This document shows, in pieces, positions 59,930 through 64,000 of a stretch of 64,000 bases of DNA. The notes beneath the pieces are model-generated. The model saw only the letters and a program-made list of their open reading frames with translations, was not told the origin of the DNA and ran no database searches. The position numbers and the translations under genes are program-made. Source of the stretch: Methylumidiphilus sp963753955 (GTDB lineage Bacteria; Pseudomonadota; Gammaproteobacteria; Methylococcales; Methylococcaceae); contig CAVWEM010000004.1 of assembly GCA_963753955.1 (NCBI GenBank), positions 124,001 through 188,000 on the forward strand, read 5' to 3'. Within the stretch, counting starts at the first letter, position 1; each line of letters begins with the position of its first letter.

Positions 59930-60018
59930 CCGGGTAGGTTGTGCAGCAGCTCTATCGTTGCCTGACATTTCCGGCATTATGTAGCAATTGCACAAATTGA
60001 CACTAACCAGGGCCATAG

Positions 60019-60043
60019 GATGCGCTGAGGAACGAAGCGCATC
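60019..60043. repeat. Small palindromic repeat
   Basis: GATGCGC and GCGCATC around TGAGGAACGAA; a second hairpin TTACGTCGGCA/TGCCGACGTAA follows at 60072-60100. Both lie in the 3' part of cassette 17. Confidence 0.6.
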
Positions 60044-60105
60044 ATTCGCGTTACTTGATTGATGCGCCTCCTTACGTCGGCACATCCTATGCCGACGTAA
60101 TTATT

Positions 60106-60173
60106 GCCTAACAAGCTGTTCGAGCGGACGCGGGCGATAAAGCCGCCCGTGCCGATCAACGCTGGCGTTAGGC
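60106..60173 (+). repeat. Intact short attC site
   Basis: GCCTAAC to GTTAGGC in 68 bp with GCGGACGCGGGC and GCCCGTGCCGAT-type arms. Shorter than, and distinct from, the 97-bp sites elsewhere in the array, so this cassette came from another source. Confidence 0.85.
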
Positions 60174-60200
60174 GCTGCAAATCTAAATTTTTTCGCAATT

Positions 60201-60296
60201 ATGGATAAAACACAGTTAGTAACTATTGTTGTCACAGCGGTTATTACAACTATTATCAACGCATCGCTAATGTGGTTTTTTGGGAGGTGGGTTTAA
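60201..60296 (+). CDS. Tiny membrane peptide truncated by IS1
   Basis: 31 codons, MDKTQLVTIVVTAVITTIIN then ASLMWFF; one membrane segment. The last codons (GRWV, stop) lie in the IS1 end, so the original gene was longer or differed at its end. No ribosome-binding site is clear. Confidence 0.35.
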   Translation: MDKTQLVTIVVTAVITTIINASLMWFFGRWV

Positions 60297-61102
60297 TTGA
60301 TTTATTAAGTATGGTAGGGCATAAAATTTTCAAGCTTCTTAGGCAACCATTCCAATGGCGTATCAAATTGTTTTGTGCAAGTATTGCAACAGTTCCGAGG
60401 TTGTCCGTTACGGCACCCAAAGCGGTCGTTCCCGGTTTCGCTGCAAGGAGTGCGGGCGAATATTCAAGACCGACTGCGTGTACCGGGCCTACGAGCCTGG
60501 CGTCAAAGACCAGATTGTGGACATTGCCATGAACGGCGGCGGCATCCGGGATACTTCGCGCATTCTGGGTATCGGCAAAAACACCGTCATTTCCACGCTA
60601 AAAAAAAGCTCCGCTGAAGTGGTCGCCGTGAACCCTTACATCGGTACGCGTGAGATCGCCGTCGAAATCAGGCATCCCCTTGATTCTCCAATGGATGTTC
60701 AGGCAGACGAGCCATGGAGCTACGTCGGCGACAAAAAGAACCAACGCTGGCTCCGGTATGCCATCGATGCCGTGACAGGCTGTGTCCTGTCGTTCGTTTT
60801 CGGGCGGCGCCAAGATGCGGTGTGCGAGCAATTGATCTCAAATTTGAAGGCATTCAATATCCGGACCTATTACACAGACGATTGGGGCAGCTATTCCGCA
60901 CTCATCCCTAAAGACAAGCACGTCATTGGCAAGCGGCATACTCAAAAAATAGAAAACAAAAACCTTTTGTTGCGAACCCGGATCAAGCGATTGACGCGCA
61001 AAACGATTTGCTTTTCAAAATTGGAAGCACTTCACAACACGGTGATAGGGTTGTTTATAAATAGATACTGCTTTCAATCTCAATAAATCAATTAAACCCA
61101 CC
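60286..61102 (+). mobile_element. IS1-family element
   Basis: 817 bp bounded by perfect 21-bp inverted repeats (GGTGGGTTTAATTGATTTAT... on the left, its complement ending at 61102). No clear target duplication found. It ends the recognisable cassette array. Confidence 0.82.
60355..61086 (+). CDS. IS1-family transposase, single ORF
   Basis: 243 residues. N-terminal zinc ribbon (CKYCNSSEVVRYG, RFRCKECGRIF) and helix-turn-helix (IRDTSRILGIGKNTVISTL) correspond to InsA; the DDE-type catalytic part (DEPWSYVGDKKNQRW, RTYYTDDWGSYSALI, KIENKNLLLRTRIKRLTRKT) corresponds to InsB. In classical IS1 the two are joined by frameshifting; here they are one frame. Confidence 0.9.
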   Translation: MAYQIVLCKYCNSSEVVRYGTQSGRSRFRCKECGRIFKTDCVYRAYEPGVKDQIVDIAMNGGGIRDTSRILGIGKNTVISTLKKSSAEVVAVNPYIGTREIAVEIRHPLDSPMDVQADEPWSYVGDKKNQRWLRYAIDAVTGCVLSFVFGRRQDAVCEQLISNLKAFNIRTYYTDDWGSYSALIPKDKHVIGKRHTQKIENKNLLLRTRIKRLTRKTICFSKLEALHNTVIGLFINRYCFQSQ

Positions 61103-61138
61103 ACCGTTTTTTGCTGCTGTCAAAAACACAGAAGCCTT

Positions 61139-62857
61139 GTAGGGTGCGAGACTGTGAAAGAGTTCAGCCGGATATTCCCAATAACCGCCCCCGTCTTTTT
61201 TCTAAAACGCCATTGGCAAGAAATGCCGGGGAATCCTTCAATACAGGCCGCCCCGCGCCTTGTTTTTAGGCATATTGGATCATTTTGGCCCGGTTCCCGC
61301 CGCGCCGGGCGCAATACTCCCGCAGCGCCTCAAACCCCAGCAGGTTCAGTACCCGGGTGAAGTTGTAGCACAACACCATCAGGCTGAACTCGCCACGGCA
61401 TTTCTCCAGGCCGCGCATCAGGAAGTGGTGCATGCCCGCCCGGTGCTTGAGGGTGCCGAAGGGGTGCTCGGCGAGCTGGCTGCGCTTTCTCATGCGCCCG
61501 CCCGCTTGGGCCATCCGCTGGCGGTGCCGTTCGACGGCCGCCTCGTGCTGCCAGCGCTCCAGTTTTTTGTAGGCGGCGTTTGCCGTCAGGCATTGCACAC
61601 GCAACGGGCAGGCGGCGCAGGCGGAGACCTTGGACTTGTGGGCCTGGACAAGCTTGCCGCCGCGCTCTTGGGGCTTGCCGCAGGCTTCCAGCGTTTCGCC
61701 GTTGGGGCAGGTGTGGCGGTCTTCGGCTGCGTCGTACCGGAACCGTTCGCGGGTGAAGCGTCCGTCCTTTTCCGCCGCCGTGATGGCCTTGGGCTCGGGC
61801 ACGTAGACCTCGAAGCCGAGTTCCTCGGCCCGCTGGATCTGCTCGCCGCTGTGGTAGCCGGTGTCGGCCAGCCCGACCAGGCGCTCGGATTGCGGGATTT
61901 CCCGGGCCTTTTCCAGCATCGGCACGAGCTGCTGGCGGTCGTTGCCGTCTTGGGTGGCTTCGCTGGCAACGATGAGCTTGTGTTTGCCGTCAACGGCGAT
62001 CTGCACGTTGTAGCCGGCGGTGGTCTTGCCCTTTTTGCTGAGGAGCCGCGCGTCGGGGTCGACCGTGGAGAGCTGGCTGTCCGCCGACTTTTCAAGCCGC
62101 GCGCGCAGGGCGTGCTTTTCCGCCCGCCTCTCCTTGAGCCGGGCGATTTTGTCGGCCAGGCCTTCGTCCTCCACCAGGCTGCCCAGGCCTGCTTGGTCGT
62201 CTTGGGCGTCCTGCTCGGCGAGCTGGCGCTGGTAGGCGTCGATCTTTTTCTCCAGGGCCGCCAGCTGGTCGTCGAGCTTTTTGGCGGTGAAAATGCCGTC
62301 GCTGCTGGCGTCGGCCTTGAAGAAGCTGCCGTCGACGGCCACCTCGTCGCCGCCGAGCAGCGCCAAGTCCTTGCACAGCAGGATGAAGTCCTTGTTGGCG
62401 GCCTTGAGGGCCTGGCCGTTGTCCTTGCGGAAGTTGGCGAGGGCCTTGTAGCCAGGGCGCAGGCCCTGGGCCAGCCAGATGGCCTCGAGGTTGCGCACCG
62501 CCTCGCGCTCCAGGCGGCGGCTGGAGTGGATGCGGTTGAGGTAGCCGTACAGGTAGAGCTTGAGCAGCGCCGCCGGGGGGAACGGCGGCTGCCCGGCGCG
62601 GGGGCCGGACCGGGTGTTTTGGAAACCGAGCGCGGCAAGGTCCAGGCTTTCGACATAGGCGTCGATGGCCCTGACGGGGTTGCCTTCAGCAACGTAGTCG
62701 TCGATGCTGGGGGGCAGCAGCATCCCCTGCCCGCGGTGCTGTCCCGCCTTGTAGGTTCTCGGCATCATTTGCCCTTTTTATTCAATAGGATAATCGCCAA
62801 TATTATGCCAAAATCTCGAAGAGACAGGGTGGATTCTTTCACAGTCTCGCACCCTAC
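61139..62857 (-). mobile_element. IS1182-family element
   Basis: About 1.72 kb. Inverted ends GTAGGGTGCGAGACTGTGAAAG (split here as GTAGGGTGCGAG and ACTGTGAAAG) at 61139-61160 and exact complement at 62836-62857. One transposase on the minus strand. Confidence 0.83.
61266..62768 (-). CDS. IS1182-family transposase
   Basis: 500 residues. DUF772-type N-terminus (LLPPSIDDYVAEGNPVRAIDAYV, PPAALLKLYLYGYLNRI), then the DDE core: VAVDGSFFKA (Asp), LVGLADTGYHSGEQI (Asp) and AEHPFGTLKHRAGMHHFLMRG (Glu). Charged coiled-coil insert LDDQLAALEKKIDAYQRQL and a Cys cluster (ACAACPLRVQC). Intact; start ATG 62768 or 62765. Confidence 0.92.
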   Translation of the reverse strand: MMPRTYKAGQHRGQGMLLPPSIDDYVAEGNPVRAIDAYVESLDLAALGFQNTRSGPRAGQPPFPPAALLKLYLYGYLNRIHSSRRLEREAVRNLEAIWLAQGLRPGYKALANFRKDNGQALKAANKDFILLCKDLALLGGDEVAVDGSFFKADASSDGIFTAKKLDDQLAALEKKIDAYQRQLAEQDAQDDQAGLGSLVEDEGLADKIARLKERRAEKHALRARLEKSADSQLSTVDPDARLLSKKGKTTAGYNVQIAVDGKHKLIVASEATQDGNDRQQLVPMLEKAREIPQSERLVGLADTGYHSGEQIQRAEELGFEVYVPEPKAITAAEKDGRFTRERFRYDAAEDRHTCPNGETLEACGKPQERGGKLVQAHKSKVSACAACPLRVQCLTANAAYKKLERWQHEAAVERHRQRMAQAGGRMRKRSQLAEHPFGTLKHRAGMHHFLMRGLEKCRGEFSLMVLCYNFTRVLNLLGFEALREYCARRGGNRAKMIQYA

Positions 62858-63074
62858 CTGGCTACCTGGCTGTGCGCACCCTACCCGGCTGTTGGCGAAT
62901 TTGATTTCTAACAATCTGCGCCTCACCAGCAGCATCCCCAAGCCATGTGATTCCACAGGCTGAACAGCATCCTGCTACCTCATTTTGACCGAATTCTCGG
63001 CGGTCTTTGATTGGTTCTACCAACCGGCTGACATTCGCCAACAGTATCAGAAGGTTTTTTTAGACAAATTGATT
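62858..63074. other. Short region without an assigned gene
   Basis: 217 bp between IS1182 and a terminator. A start-less plus-strand frame around 62964-63120 (LTEFSAVFDWFYQPADIRQQ...) reads like a protein fragment, perhaps the end of a gene cut by the IS, but I cannot identify it. Confidence 0.35.
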
Positions 63075-63105
63075 AAAAAAAACCGCCCCAAAGGGCGGTT
63101 TTTGT
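63075..63105 (-). terminator. Terminator of the glycine-rich protein gene
   Basis: AAAAACCGCCC/GGGCGGTTTTTTTT (minus strand) with a TTTG loop, 23 bp past the stop codon at 63128. Confidence 0.85.
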
Positions 63106-63127
63106 TGGATCGTGGCTTTACATGTTT

Positions 63128-64000
63128 CTAGTACATGTTGCTAGCCGATATGACGCCAGTTGCCACATGCGCAGGCTGGGGTGTGCTATTCACATTTACA
63201 ATATACACATCTGCGGTGTCGCCGTCCTTGATTGCAGGTATGCCTACAACTATGCTAGTTGCTGGTGCGCCGGAGACAAAATTCGTGTTGCAAATCCCGT
63301 CATTGGGTTTGTAAAAATAGCTGGCATTGTCCGCGCTGAACGCGACAGACTCCGACACAAAGGATCTTGAGTTTCCAGGTGCCGAGACTGAAATGGGCTG
63401 GATGATGTACTCCCCGCCGGCGCTGTTGGGGGAGCGCATAGCCACCTGCACACTGACAAAGTGATCAAAGTCGTCATTGACGGCGCGGCGCATAGTGCAT
63501 TCGGCATAGGCGATGTTGTTCCTGCTGAAGCGCATCACGACTTCGCCACGGTCGATGTCAAGGCCGCTTATGCCTGAGCTTCTCGGCGTGATGCGCAAAG
63601 CGCCCGCGATGGACTCACGGTAATGGGAAGCGTCATATTGGACGTAGCGAAAAATCATCCCTCCGGCCACTTCGTCGTCTGTGGCAAAGGGCGGTGTAAA
63701 CCCGACAACCAAGGTCGTTCCCAGCGGGTTAGCAAGGATGACCACCCGCCCTGGATTGCCGGCACCGCCTTTCGGCCCTCCATGACCAGCGTTATCAGCA
63801 TAGTCGGGATCTGAACTATTGCCTGGCATGTCGTTATTCGCAGCAGATGTTTTCCCACCGGTCGGCACTAAACTTGAGCCACCACCACCGCCACCATCGG
63901 CAAAATCAGTACCGCCGCCGCCGCCGAAGTAGCCGCTACCACCAGAGCCACTATAGCCATTATCATAGCAACCGGCATTTCCGCCATAGAATTGACCACC
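63128..64000 (-). CDS. Glycine-rich protein, 3' part
   Basis: The frame is open from 63128 to the right edge (290 codons visible). The N-terminal visible part is Gly/Tyr/Ser-rich (YFGGGGGTDFADGGGGGGSS), typical of Gly_rich-type surface or phage-tail-like proteins. The C-terminal 190 residues (GNPGRVVILANPLGTTLVVG, then beta-rich NNIAYAECTMRRAVNDDFDHFVSVQVAM and ATSIVVGIPAIKDGDTADVYIVNVN) form an unrecognised domain. Start and upstream context are outside the window. Confidence 0.7.
   Translation of the reverse strand, partial: GGQFYGGNAGCYDNGYSGSGGSGYFGGGGGTDFADGGGGGGSSLVPTGGKTSAANNDMPGNSSDPDYADNAGHGGPKGGAGNPGRVVILANPLGTTLVVGFTPPFATDDEVAGGMIFRYVQYDASHYRESIAGALRITPRSSGISGLDIDRGEVVMRFSRNNIAYAECTMRRAVNDDFDHFVSVQVAMRSPNSAGGEYIIQPISVSAPGNSRSFVSESVAFSADNASYFYKPNDGICNTNFVSGAPATSIVVGIPAIKDGDTADVYIVNVNSTPQPAHVATGVISASNMY

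Noticed and set aside
61260..62963. 567-codon plus-strand frame over the IS1182 element
   Set aside because: It is antisense to a well-conserved transposase with all catalytic residues on the minus strand.

Overview
The window looks like a chromosomal segment of a gammaproteobacterium with a G+C-rich genome. The evidence is the core gene order (rlmN-pilW-hisS-yfgM-bamB-der; mltD divergent from yafS-rnhA-dnaQ; rplU-rpmA-obgE-proB) together with type IV pilus and PEP-CTERM genes. A methanotroph-like lineage (Methylococcales) is plausible, but this is an inference from gene style, not proven.

Layout. 1-13.7 kb: start of rpoD, four tRNA genes (Pro, Arg, His, Lys) behind a strong promoter, then mostly single genes (flavoprotein, VanX-like dipeptidase, YajD, YbiT, SGNH hydrolase, DeaD helicase with a cold-shock gene, Sfp-type transferase, DsbB, dodecin, a SANT-like DNA-binding protein and a VapBC-type toxin-antitoxin pair). 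13.7-20.3 kb: an accessory island with a decayed TIR gene, a hicBA module whose hicA is split by an IS, an intact TIR gene, an A+T-rich two-gene unit (SAM-binding protein plus an unusual YVDD reverse transcriptase) and a frameshifted nucleotide-cyclase gene. 20.3-37.05 kb: housekeeping genes for proline synthesis, ribosome assembly, outer-membrane assembly, replication fidelity and chaperonins. groESL carries a CIRCE operator on a sigma-70-type promoter.

37.07-60.3 kb: a chromosomal integron. An intI gene on the minus strand faces a cassette array on the plus strand, with recognisable attC sites (GCCTAAC ... GTTAGGC). Cassettes encode PEP-CTERM proteins, lipoprotein, small membrane proteins, a Cys-rich protein and three toxin-antitoxin modules. 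Six cassettes (two families, A x2 and B x4) have no ORF. Each instead carries a promoter (TKGACA, 17-bp spacer, TAAAAR) abutting a 60-nt hairpin. They look like portable promoters and/or small-RNA genes, and they sit directly before all three PEP-CTERM cassettes. Seven IS1111-type (IS110 family) elements have each inserted at the same position of an attC site; their conserved non-coding end holds a segment resembling the target and may encode the guide RNA.

60.3-64 kb: an IS1-family and an IS1182-family element, then the 3' part of a glycine-rich protein gene that runs off the window.

Caution: several highly conserved genes (rpmA, ndk, dnaQ) and one IS copy carry single-base indels. Some of these are probably sequencing or assembly errors rather than real mutations, and the seven near-identical IS copies make local misassembly possible.
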